Shown here: positions 13,212-23,051 of the stretch, in pieces | How the letters are laid out: every line of letters starts with the position of its first letter | Position numbering within the stretch: the first letter of the stretch is position 1 | Origin: Dipylidium caninum | Lineage: Eukaryota; Platyhelminthes; Cestoda; Cyclophyllidea; Dipylidiidae | Length of the DNA stretch: 64,000 nt | NCBI GenBank assembly: GCA_017562135.1 | Contig: QEYB01000180.1 | Location: 310,001-374,000, forward strand | Direction: 5' to 3' | Position numbers and translations under genes: made by a program | The notes under the pieces: model-generated | The model's database searches: none | What the model saw: only the letters and a program-made list of their open reading frames with translations | What the model was told of the DNA's origin: nothing

Positions 13212-13784
13212 AACCTTTGTTATTACGACCGGTATTTGGTGACCAAACGGAATAAATGTGTTCTTCAGCAAAATGGGCAAGGTGGGGCTCACTGGATAGC
13301 GGCCAAATTGGAAATTGTCGGGAGACCGAATAAGTTAGTTCTTGTGGCCGATCCAGTTGATGCGATCTATGAATCTGTGGACGAAGACGACCACGCGAGT
13401 CGATTTTGCGTGAATTCGTATAAACGATGCTCGCAAATAACTTGCAAAAAGGCGCACTCCAACAATGATGAGCCAAATCAATCGAGACCTGAGCCAACAT
13501 ATCAAGTCGTGCTCAAAAAACACCGTATCCTTAAAGGGGAGGAAGTAAAAATTGGTTTTAATGAAAAAGCCTCGCAACGTCTTTTCCTGATTTATATTAG
13601 GGAAGCACTAAAAGAAAACAAAAAGCTTCGGTCGAATCGGCTACGTCGGCACAAGTCAGCTCGACTAAATATGGGTCGGACTTCGTGGACTTCATTTGAT
13701 ATTAACGAAATCGACAAATTTATGACAGAAAATAAGGTCTATGAAAAGCATGACTGGAGTAGTAAGCTTATGTCTCATATTTAA
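13212..13784 (+). CDS. Orphan open frame, possible exon of an unidentified gene
   Basis: The frame is open from 13212 to the stop at 13784, about 190 residues. There is no ATG near its 5' end, and no AG acceptor lies between the upstream stop and the first residues, so its start cannot be explained. It is lysine- and arginine-rich with a mixed composition typical of real protein. The segment KCVLQQNGQGGAHWIAAKLE followed by SRFCVNSYKR is faintly like the strands of a PH domain. Such a domain would precede the PTB domain of the DOK-type gene at 15168, but I could not demonstrate this. It may instead be a 5'-damaged gene. Confidence 0.35.
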   Translation, partial: NLCYYDRYLVTKRNKCVLQQNGQGGAHWIAAKLEIVGRPNKLVLVADPVDAIYESVDEDDHASRFCVNSYKRCSQITCKKAHSNNDEPNQSRPEPTYQVVLKKHRILKGEEVKIGFNEKASQRLFLIYIREALKENKKLRSNRLRRHKSARLNMGRTSWTSFDINEIDKFMTENKVYEKHDWSSKLMSHI

Positions 13785-14215
13785 CGTCAGTCTTTTATTA
13801 TATAAAGTAAGAGTGTGTTGTTATAGTTTTTCATTGATGCACATTTAGTTACTGGTCTGTCTCTTGTCCTTATCGTGTCTACATATTAGCTATAGAAGTG
13901 CGTGTTTTGGGCACCGAGCTCGCCACCCGCCTACGACTTAGCGGAATATTTCTGCTTGAGGTAAAAGAAAGTGATATGTGTCTTTTGGATTACATAAAGA
14001 TGTCCGAGGTTTACCGATGGCCTTTTAAATACATAAGAAGGTGACTTTATTTTGCAATTTGCTTCATGAATCTCTTACTCATCTATTACTTCTAAATTAC
14101 TAAGATAAATAATTTGTTGACCTACATATGACATTTTATTAGTCCTTAAGTCTAATGCATTTGTTATTTAATATAATAGCGAGAATAATTTTTTATCACC
14201 TGCTATCTGTAAAAG

Positions 14216-14250
<35 letters not shown>

Positions 14251-15167
14251 GAAACACCTACTATTTTTGCCTTACCGGTGTTGGATTTATTATTTTCTTG
14301 TAGTCTCTGTCGTATTGACCCTATTTGCAGTAACATTTTAAGCTATTAAAATGCGTAAGGAATGCATAAGCCAACGGTTTACTCTATCAGACTGTAAGCT
14401 CGTTTATTAATTATTCTAACTTGTGAGTGTGAACTTATTTAGTAATTCTTCCGGGCACATTTGTCCACTAGTTCCAAATATCTCGATATGGAGCATCATA
14501 ATGGTTTCATATTTTGGTAATAAAAATTAAATGATCAAATTGCTTGTCAGATTTGCGCTATTGGAGGTAATTTTGTGGGTTGTGTAGTTGTGCATGACCA
14601 CATTTAGACAGTTAAGTGCTTTTTCCGTTAGCCTCTCGCGCTGAAGGAGCTCTAAGGTCTCATTTACATAAATGAAAACATAGCCTTCTGGTTCTTTGCC
14701 TACCAACTATCTGTTATGCAAATCTAGGAGACGCTTAACGAATCCCTGTGTTATTTAGATCATTGACTCAGTTCTGCCCATAGGACCGTGAGAAGCTCTA
14801 TATGATTTATTTAGCTGTATTTCACTCTTGTTCTTATACCTATTAACGACGGATGCAGTAATGAAGGCGATATTTTACGCATAACTGAGCTGAACCAGTA
14901 TATTCGGTTATAGACGAAAATGGACAGGATAGTATGTTGATGTGCCGAGAAAAAGTATTAATTATTGTAGGGATCCTCATTAGCATACATGACCACCGTC
15001 CACTTAGTGCTGAGTGAGAGGCGAAAGAGACGGATAAGTATTCGTGACAAGATTTGATGGTATGTTCTCGTTTTTGGCAAATTGGGACTCGATAATTCTA
15101 TTCAGTTTTTAATAAATGACTTGGGACGAAGCTCATCGTTATATTTTTCCTGTGCTATTGCTCTCAG
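13785..15167. other. AT-rich stretch, possible intron
   Basis: No coding signal is seen. It includes the (AT)n run at 14218-14248. If the PTB gene has upstream exons they should lie here or further left. I did not find the missing N-terminal half of the PTB fold. Confidence 0.4.
14218..14248. repeat. (AT)n microsatellite
   Basis: About fifteen consecutive AT units, embedded in AT-rich non-coding DNA. Confidence 0.9.
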
Positions 15168-16423
15168 TTTTGGTTTCAATGAGGAACGCCTTTACATTCT
15201 AACTGGCAGTCAATGCGTCGGTGGACGCGGACTTCTAATCTTTGAGAGTGAGGGATGTACGGATATAATGAACCGAATGCTTTGCATGATGAAGAGCATT
15301 GCAGGTGAAAGTGAGTCATCGACGGAGGAGACAGTGTCTCTTTCCGCTTCTCCACAGAACTCGAAGTTGTCACTTCCGCAGTTGGCTACAACAGCTAAGC
15401 CTGGAGTGACCCTTCATAACGCTCCGCTGACTCCTACAAAGAAGTCGATGCAGGACCTCAGTGCTAGTCTACAGGACTTCTGTCGGACTCACTGTTGCAG
15501 TCTACCACCTTTGCGAGGACGGAATGGGACTCGCGGTGCCGAGAGAGTGGGAGAGAGCGATCACGAAAGTGAAGAGACGCAAATCAAGGGTCAACAAATG
15601 ACAAATACCGCCTCTGAAGACAATTTTAGCCTTGACGAGACGGACGACATGAGCTCTCGAGAAGAAAGTCTGGAACGGAAAGCCCCGCTCAATCTGGAAG
15701 TTGTTGCTAATGTTGGTGAGCCAATAGATCAGGACGGGACCTTGACGATTTCTAATGTTAATGGAGTGAAATGTTCGCGAGAGCTTACACTCAGAAAGTA
15801 AGTTCTCCTGAGTTAAAGTACCGCTTATGACCAGTTAAGTGGAATACGGTTTTGTGTTTCCTTTCCGCAGGTCAAGTATAAAGAAGAGCCTTTCAACGTT
15901 TATATCTCACAGCATGGCTCGATTTGAATCCATGAGGTCAGCCCCAGACCTCTCGGACCCATCGATATCGAGAAGCATTGTTGATGGGCTGGAGAATGTG
16001 GATCGTACGCTTCCCTCCGTTCTCTATTTGAACGAACACGAATCAAAAGGTTTTGTCGAGGCTGACAAATCGGAGGACACTAATGATGAGCACTTTCTTC
16101 CAAAAGGGCAAAGATGTTCCAGAGGAACGGAATCTGCGAAAGCTGTACAATTAATAAAGTGGAGAGATTTGCCAGGGAAGGAGGACTACTATAGTACTAC
16201 GTCCAATCGGTTCATGACGGGGACAGCGGGACACGATGAAGAGTTAAACACTCGGGGTAATGATATTGTGAAGCTCACGAATAACGAGCACATGGAGGAC
16301 GGTCGACTTATGGAGTCGGCCTCATCGCAGGAGGATACGTCTTCGCCTTCCAGCAGCACAGCTAGAGATCGCCAATTGTCGGTGGCGCTAAGATCGGATA
16401 TGGTTGCATTTACGTCTTTCTAA
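15168..16423 (+). CDS. DOK/IRS-type PTB adaptor, 3' exons only
   Basis: Two exons, 15168-15797 and 15871-16423, are joined across a 73-nt intron (AAA/GTAAGT..TTCCGCAG/GTC, phase 2). The acceptor TGCTCTCAG precedes FGFNEERLYILTGSQCVGG, then GLLIFESEGCTDIMNRMLCM. This matches the last strands and C-terminal helix of the IRS-type phosphotyrosine-binding domain in DOK adaptors, where the pattern is F-F-G-RRC then TF-T-GN-IF. About 350 serine-rich, low-complexity residues follow, including tyrosines such as EDYYSTTS that could be phosphorylated. DOK proteins are membrane-proximal scaffolds downstream of receptor tyrosine kinases. The start of the gene (PH domain and first PTB strands) was not located. 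The family call rests on one half-domain, so it is moderate. Confidence 0.6.
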
Positions 16424-16936
16424 TTGAATTGATATCTTCCAATGGTGATTTTATGCCCTATTGTAACTTGATTACTGCATCAACCAATGATCCTCCACCT
16501 CTCCTTCGGGCGATCATGTTCTTTTTTAGCCTAATTTGAAGAAGAAACTATATATTCCCTCATTTGGCTGTTTGTCCGATCAAAGAGTCGCAATCATTGG
16601 AGAATCCACGATTTACGAAGTTAATGTATTAGCGTAGACCTTAAATTAATGAATAGAAATTACAGTGGAATAAGCCCTGTCCGGAACTAGGCTAGGTGAT
16701 ATTACTGGGAATAGTACTATTTGTCAAAAGCACTCATTCGTACTATTAGTTTGAACTAAAGTTAGAGAACAAGATCTCTTCCCAACAAAATCAAAATTGA
16801 AGCCTTTCCTTCCACTCTCTGAAAACGCCAGGCGGTGTAGACTTAAAGTCAAGTACATCGAAAATTTTCTGCATAATATTACAGCTTCTATGTAATGGGA
16901 TAACATGCTTTACTACAATACGCTTTTCCCAGTACA

Positions 16937-17191
16937 ACACCATTTATTCCCTGCAAGCAACATTTGTCTGACATTCCTACTTGCCCTATTTTGTAGTTGC
17001 AATTAAGACTAGAATCCGCGAACCACCTCTCTTCAAGCTTAGCCCTTTATATTCTAGTATTCATCCTTCTCCGCTGACGGTCACTCCGCTAACAGCTTTC
17101 TGTATTTGCATAGGCTGCCTTTCCTTCGACGTACTGAATTCTATCACTGTGATACTACACTCTTCAAATTCCATGTTCTATGTGTTAGCTG
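16937..17191. repeat. Inverted repeat, left arm
   Basis: About 255 bp that reappear as a reverse complement at 17726-17977 with a handful of substitutions and one 3-nt length difference (CTTCTCC against CTTC before GCTGACGG). It starts at ACACCATTTATT. The open frame it contains on this strand (MPYFVVAIKTRIREPP...) is simply mirrored by the other arm, so it is not taken as a gene. Confidence 0.9.
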
Positions 17192-17725
17192 ATTTCAAAG
17201 TTGTCATTGAAGCTTACCATGCTATAACTCATTGATACTTATGTTCGTAAACGATAATTCTTCTGGTACCGTTGTTTTTCCTTTAAGTTCAGCATTATGA
17301 TCACTGACGCGTGATATTTGTCTCTATTAGAGAATCTCGGTACTTCGAACTCATGTGACACCTGCTGGGTGAGAACTTAGAAACTTGCATAACCGGAGTG
17401 GGGAAATGGATCCACCCAGTGGTAAACAGATTTGAACACATAAAACATCAGGACAGGCGAGAATGAAGTGAGCTATTTTATATGAATCTCGTTAATAAAA
17501 GACAATAAATTCGTCGAGAACGATAGTAGACCCTAAAATATGTCTTTAATTCCATTCCGGTAAGAGCATATCGCCGTAACATTATATTCTTTAGAATCAA
17601 GGGACGTACGTAGAGTAACGATGATTATTTGCCGATATAGAGATTAAAATATTTCAGTATAATCTTTCATGACCTCCAAAAAAGAGTGACTCAGGGCCGC
17701 AAAAAAACACTGAATCCATATTAGG

Positions 17726-17977
17726 CAGTTAATACATAAAACATGGGACTTGGAGAGTGTAGTATCACAGTGATAGAATTCAGTACGTCGAAGGAAAGGC
17801 AGCCTATGCAAATACAGAAAGCTGTTAGCGGAGTGACCGTCAGCGAAGGATGAATATTAGAATATAAAGGGCTAAGCTTGAAGAGAGGTGGTTCGCGGAT
17901 TCTAGTCTTAATTGCAACTACAAAATAGGGCAAGTAGGAACGTCAGACAAATGTTACCTGCGGGAAATAAATGGTGT
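17726..17977. repeat. Inverted repeat, right arm
   Basis: Reverse-complement copy of 16937-17191, separated from it by about 534 bp of unrelated AT-rich DNA. The pair could fold into a ~250-bp hairpin. It may be a fold-back or MITE-like element or a recent local inverted duplication. I saw no clear target-site duplication. Confidence 0.9.
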
Positions 17978-18669
17978 CCTCACACGATAGACAGATGATA
18001 TTTTTGAGCACGCACCTTAAAGTGAACGTAAGATACGCATATTTCCGGTGGTAAAAACGCTATTACCCTTCATCAATTGTATCGTTTAACACCAAATTTT
18101 TCAAAATTACGCTCATGATCTACCGTCGCCTTTGACCTTGGGTTCAGCCACTGCTTAGATGAAATACGCTTAAGCGCGTTAATCTATTCGCCGACTTTAG
18201 TCCGCAAGCCCAGTTGATCACGGTTGGGTTTGTTTTATTTTTCTTGTTTAGTCTTGCTCACTATCACGGAGGTATGCGCTGTGAATACTCGCGTCGTTAA
18301 AGTGTTTAGATAATGGCAAAACCTGTATCCAAGTGGATCGCGATCTTTGTGCTGTCTTCGGAGATAACCTTGACGCCCAGCCAACTTCTGGGTTTTTTGA
18401 TCGCCGATATATGCAAATAAATTAATTTCCATTTCGCATTTCAAATCGAAGTGAACGGATTCGTTCTACCCATCAAATAAAATTTTGCGTTTTTATACTT
18501 TTCCATTGTCACTCTTAGTTGATCACCAAACTTATTTTTCTAATCAAGCTTTTATCTTGTCAACAAAAAAGGATAGGAACGCCAAAAGATCCCGACCGAA
18601 CGGCAAGTACTATTATTAACTCATTTCATTGCTTAAGTAGGAACCTCACAAAGAAAGCTAGAGGAAAAA

Positions 18670-18926
18670 ATGGAGACGAAGAGGAAGTATGAATTACTCT
18701 TGAAAATATACGAAGAGGTGATTGTTTAGAACTTCTCAGTCAACAAATAACCTAGGACAGAATAGAAAACATAAAGGATGCGACTAGAAAGTACAAAGAA
18801 GCGGGCCGTGCTGCTCTAGACGCATTAATGGAGTACGTGTCCGAACCGAAACCCGATCCGGTTGTACTGTTGGAAAGAGGCGGCATTGACCCCAGAGTAC
18901 TTGATTTAGAGTTTCCGCATGCATAA
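18670..18926 (+). CDS. Small two-exon gene, 72 residues, unidentified
   Basis: The ATG at 18670 opens METKRKYELLLKIYEE. A 38-nt intron (18718-18755, GAG/GTGATT..CCTAG/GAC) follows in phase 0. Exon 2 (18756-18926) carries IKDATRKYKEAGRAALDALM and ends PRVLDLEFPHA before TAA. The protein is short, charged and helical, with a coiled-coil-like first half. The arrangement (helix, then a short segment with LLERGGID) is loosely reminiscent of small recombination mediators of the Swi5 type, but I would not assign that without a profile search. The splice sites are good and the reading frame would be unusually clean for chance. Confidence 0.5.
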
Positions 18927-20629
18927 CATGTCTTATCTATACAAAATTTTTACAGGTGACACCCATTTTTTGCGCACGTCTGCAATAAAATCATAGTTCA
19001 AGTTGAATATTTTTGTTCTGACTACCCGTTGGTTATTTGGACAACATTTACTCGTGAAAGTGAATATTAAATCCCAGGTACATTTTATAGCCCTGCTAAA
19101 TCTCAACAAGTGATTATCAGTTTGTGAACATGTCGTATGCCCAATCCTCGAGAAGTTTCGTGAACACCTTCAGGCTATTGTTAAATTAAAATAGACATGA
19201 TGGTCGAATCACATAAATGACAAGTCAGTGGGCATGATCGAACAAAAAGCCATTGGAGAGCAGAAAAGTGGGGGAAGGTACATAGGTCGTTATCAATGAG
19301 GTGGGTAGAAATCCGCAACAAGGCATTGGAGACAATCGCAGACGGAAATAGCTTTAGTAACAACCAGGAACTGGGGTAATTGCGTACAACCGAAGGAGGG
19401 GACTTTAAAACAAATTGAAAAGGTAGCTTCGCCATTTTTCTTCGCTAAAATAAAAAAAGTGTCTAAAAAGAATAGTATATTTCACTAACGAAAAAGGTCA
19501 TTTTTAGGCCCGTTTAGTATTGCGCATGCCAATAGCTTTAATGGACAGCAAAATTAGATAGAAAAAAAAGAGAAACCGGAAAAAACAGCATTTCAAACAG
19601 AGAAAAATGGATAATATCAAGGGATATATGAATGAAAAATCAATGCTTACCACTACAAAGACTACTTTCTATAATCGAACGGGAAGTTGGTGTGATAAGG
19701 TCAACGAGTGAGTGGCCTACCATATCGCTGGATGAAAAGCCGGTTGGCATTGCGCTGAAACAGATGTTGGTCCGTAATCTCAACAAATAGTGTACACGAA
19801 ATAACTCGTAATCGGAGAAAATGAATCATGTCCAAGCGTTGTAGGTAAAATAAGGCTTTTCTCAGGACAGAATATAATTTCGTGAACAAACATCTTACAG
19901 AAGACACAAAATAAAACTCACTGGCCATGAAACTCCACAATTAAATGAGAATCTGGTTGAAGTCGCAAGGAAAAGAGCTTGTTCTTGGGCGCTGTGGGGT
20001 CAAGGAAGTTATGTTCAAGGGAACGACAAACGGCTTGCAACACAGGTTCATTTTCGCTTTGATTGGGGGGATGAAGACAACACTGGAGTATGTAAAAAAG
20101 CCTTTTTTTTGGAAATCTGACAAGCGATTTAAGTATACCTACCCTATTCCGTTTATTTTAACGACAAGAATCTTTATAGCCCAAAAAAGCATATGCTAGT
20201 ATCTTTTGTAAATATTTGTTCAGAGCATACCGATGTCACCGCAGCATTCAAAAAGAGAACCCGCGGTGGATATATCAAGAGCAGATGAAGACTTGTCGAT
20301 AAATGGGAGTATAAAGCTGCGAGCGATGGGTTCTAGAGTTAGGATAAACATTGTCATATGCTCGGTTAAATAAGGCACTGTATGAAATTTTCGTAGAAAA
20401 GTTACAGAAAATGAGCGTGCATTATTAGAAATGAAAAAAATGCAAGGTTAACAAATCCTTTCAAGAACGCTCGCTACTGACATTTTTACGGAAGTCTATG
20501 GCATAAATAAAATTATTATTCCTGAATAGTATTCAGCACTGATGCGTTACCAACCGCAAAGGACTCAAAATTGGTCAACGTAGCAGATAGGCACCCATAT
20601 TTGTAAGCGTAGTTGGAATCTGAACTTAC
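18927..20629. other. AT-rich stretch without a supported gene
   Basis: Several 60-84-residue frames occur on both strands. None has a domain, and none is bounded by splice sites that continue the neighbouring genes. Further exons of the minus-strand bHLH-PAS gene may be hidden here. Confidence 0.35.
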
Positions 20630-21952
20630 GTCCACATGCAAGTTGGTCGCGCTCTTCAGAGGTTAGAGAGAGATTACTTTCGATAATTTCCTCTGTCAAT
20701 TCGCCTGGATAAACTAAATCGTTGATTTTTTTTCCCGTCAAGGTAGTCTAAAAATATAAATGAAGTACTTGTCAACACGACAAGTGACATAATTGAAACA
20801 GGAAAAAAATACATGTGGGTAATTGTTACTCTAAGCCGCGAAACTAACATCTAATTAATGAACTGAGCTGACAATTTCACAGTAGTTTTATTAATATGGA
20901 AATTGAGAGGAAAGTGATCGCACGAAAATACCAAGTGAAGTTCAGAATTATGAAAGCAATGAAAATGTTAACGAAAAATCAAAACTTTTACAGAAGAAGT
21001 AGGCGAAGGAATTGAAAGTTGGCATGAGTATTATCTTAAACCTCATAATTATCGCATTGCCTTGAATAAGACACGTCGTTTGAAAACAAAACCGAATAAG
21101 GATTCTGTGTTAAATGATTTAGACAGTTACAATGGTAACGTCGTAAAGACAATCGATATAGTTCTTAATCAAAACATACATAACCAGATCCGAAAAAGCG
21201 ATCCCAACTTTTCGTTGCCATCAAAATCAATCCATCACTACATCGTATTCGTACTCCGAAGCCTTCGAAATTCTATTGTCAGGAGGTATCATACAAACAG
21301 TATATGAATGGAAATAAAAACTTAACAATACCTAAGCTTAACAACTTCGATTTCATCGATTTTGATGAAGTGTAACAAACTTCCAAACAATTTTTTAAAT
21401 AGACCACGGATATTGAATTCACTTACATTCAGAACACATTCCGAATACTCACTATCGGTGAGAATCAAATTGCGTGCCTCTGAATCATTTGAATCTGTAG
21501 AGAAAATAAAACTCACCCAATAATCAAAAATCAAATCATACGGTAAGTGTAAGATAGATATCCCTTCAGCCAGCCTATATCATAATCTTAAATCCTCATA
21601 AAATGAAATTATTTACTGAGAAAGTTCGTGTAAACACTATTATTCTCCTGATAAATTGCGGACTAAAAGTTTGACAAATTGATGCCTTAAATTATGCCAA
21701 TTAGACATGAGGACACGTGTAAAGATGTGCAGATGAAGTATACCCATGAACTAGTGAGCGGAGCCGTGTTGCCAGACACATTCGTTAACTAACGTGCAAA
21801 GCTTACTTGAATATCGAAGCAAGAGGTCGGTCCCAGCTTTAAAAATGGCAAGTTTATCCCGATAAATAGCTTTAGGAAGTTGCTGATGAAGGAAATCTGT
21901 CTCAGATTTCAACCTAGCACGACGTTTACGCTCAATCTCGTTATGTGTAAAC
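20630..21952 (-). CDS. bHLH-PAS transcription factor (partial, divergent)
   Basis: Three minus-strand exons are supported: 21952-21807, 21494-21427 and 20747-20630. The first encodes THNEIERKRRARLK, a basic region with the His-Glu-Arg pattern of E-box binders, then a loop and helix 2 starting DKLAIFKAGTDLL. That parallels DKLTILRMAV of ARNT/BMAL proteins. Exon phases join exactly (A + AT gives Asn) to NDSEARNLILTDSEYSECVLN. The third exon, TLTGKKINDLVYPGEL, resembles the conserved G-x-x-L/I-x-D-x-V-H/Y-P stretch of a PAS domain. Such factors dimerise through bHLH and PAS to regulate environmental, developmental or circadian genes. The link between exons 2 and 3 and both gene ends are unresolved; at least one exon between them is missing from my model. 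The bHLH call is firm, the PAS call inferred. Confidence 0.55.
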
Positions 21953-22482
21953 CTACAAGTGAAAAGTTTGATCGCTAGGGGCTGGCTGCTAAAGGTAGAA
22001 GAAATGAAAAAGACACAAATGCCAAAGGCATGCGTCAAAATAGACGATGTAAGGCTAAAAAATTTATCTCAGACACATCATTCTGGTTCTAATGATAACA
22101 TAGAACTTAAAAATAACAAGCAGTACAAAACCATGAAGAACACGCACCGAACACGCGTAGCTTGCCAGTCGCGTGATATATAGCCAGAAGGTCTACATTT
22201 TATTAACCGTTTAGACCCCTCGGCCATTCGGGTAGTGCCAGCTCATCCTAAATTAAGTGTTCATAGTGTTTAAAGGGTCGTATAATAAGTAATCACAGAG
22301 GTTAAGGAGATATTAAAGGGTCCAACAGGAAGAGGGTGCAAGAGTTTTACATAAGTGAACGAAGTTGAAACGCTGTAGCTCACAGTAAAATAGAATAATG
22401 TTCTCCCCTATCTTGAATTAGGGAAATAAAGTTATGCATTAGCAGCTTGGTTATACGAATTACAAATTGTTGTCTCACGTAA
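21953..22482. other. Short intergenic or upstream stretch
   Basis: Lies 5' of the visible bHLH exon on the minus strand. A first exon of that gene could be here. Nothing certain is seen. Confidence 0.35.
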
Positions 22483-22824
22483 ATGTCTGATAGTTGGGTA
22501 GCCTCAAAAATGTCAAGAAAGTGCAAGGCCAAGAAAGTTTCGGCGGCACCGCCAAGAAAAGTTTGCAAAAAAAGGAAAACAGACAGGCATATGACTAAAT
22601 TAGCGACCCACCAAAATAATAATACGCCAACCTCGGATTTAGAGTCACTGATTGTTGAAAAGCTATTGGTCGGTTGCGCATTTGCGAGGATTCACGTAAT
22701 AGAAGGACAAACTTCAAATATACAAGCATTTACACAGTTTTCTCATAAGATAAATTATTGGTTTGCCTCCATGAGAACCACTAACGAGTTTATAACAAAT
22801 GTCTTGAACATCAATATTTGGTAA
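22483..22824 (+). CDS. Small lysine-rich ORF, hypothetical
   Basis: An ATG-initiated frame of 113 residues. It starts MSDSWVASKMSRKCKAKKVS and has several K/R clusters (KKRKTDRH) that could act as nuclear localisation signals, then a neutral second half. No domain is recognised. It lies 228 nt upstream of NAA25 on the same strand, with no shared frame. It could be a genuine small nuclear protein or an accidental frame. Confidence 0.3.
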   Translation: MSDSWVASKMSRKCKAKKVSAAPPRKVCKKRKTDRHMTKLATHQNNNTPTSDLESLIVEKLLVGCAFARIHVIEGQTSNIQAFTQFSHKINYWFASMRTTNEFITNVLNINIW

Positions 22825-23051
22825 TGTTTCCCACGAAATTTACCATTAATGAAAGATCAAAAATCTACGAGGCGAAAAACCTTGATATTCAATGAATTAA
22901 TGACGCGAATAACGGCCCATACTAACAATAATAATTCAATTTGGTAACAAGGCTTAGATAACCCCTTCCTAATCGCCAATTGGCTCATCACATAATACAT
23001 TAACCACTTATATTAGACCACTTGCTGCGTTGAGCGTGCAGAGCCGGTGTC

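Noticed and set aside
16981..17235. 84-residue ORF with a near-copy on the opposite strand
   Set aside because: Explained by the DNA inverted repeat. No start context, splice or domain evidence for a protein.
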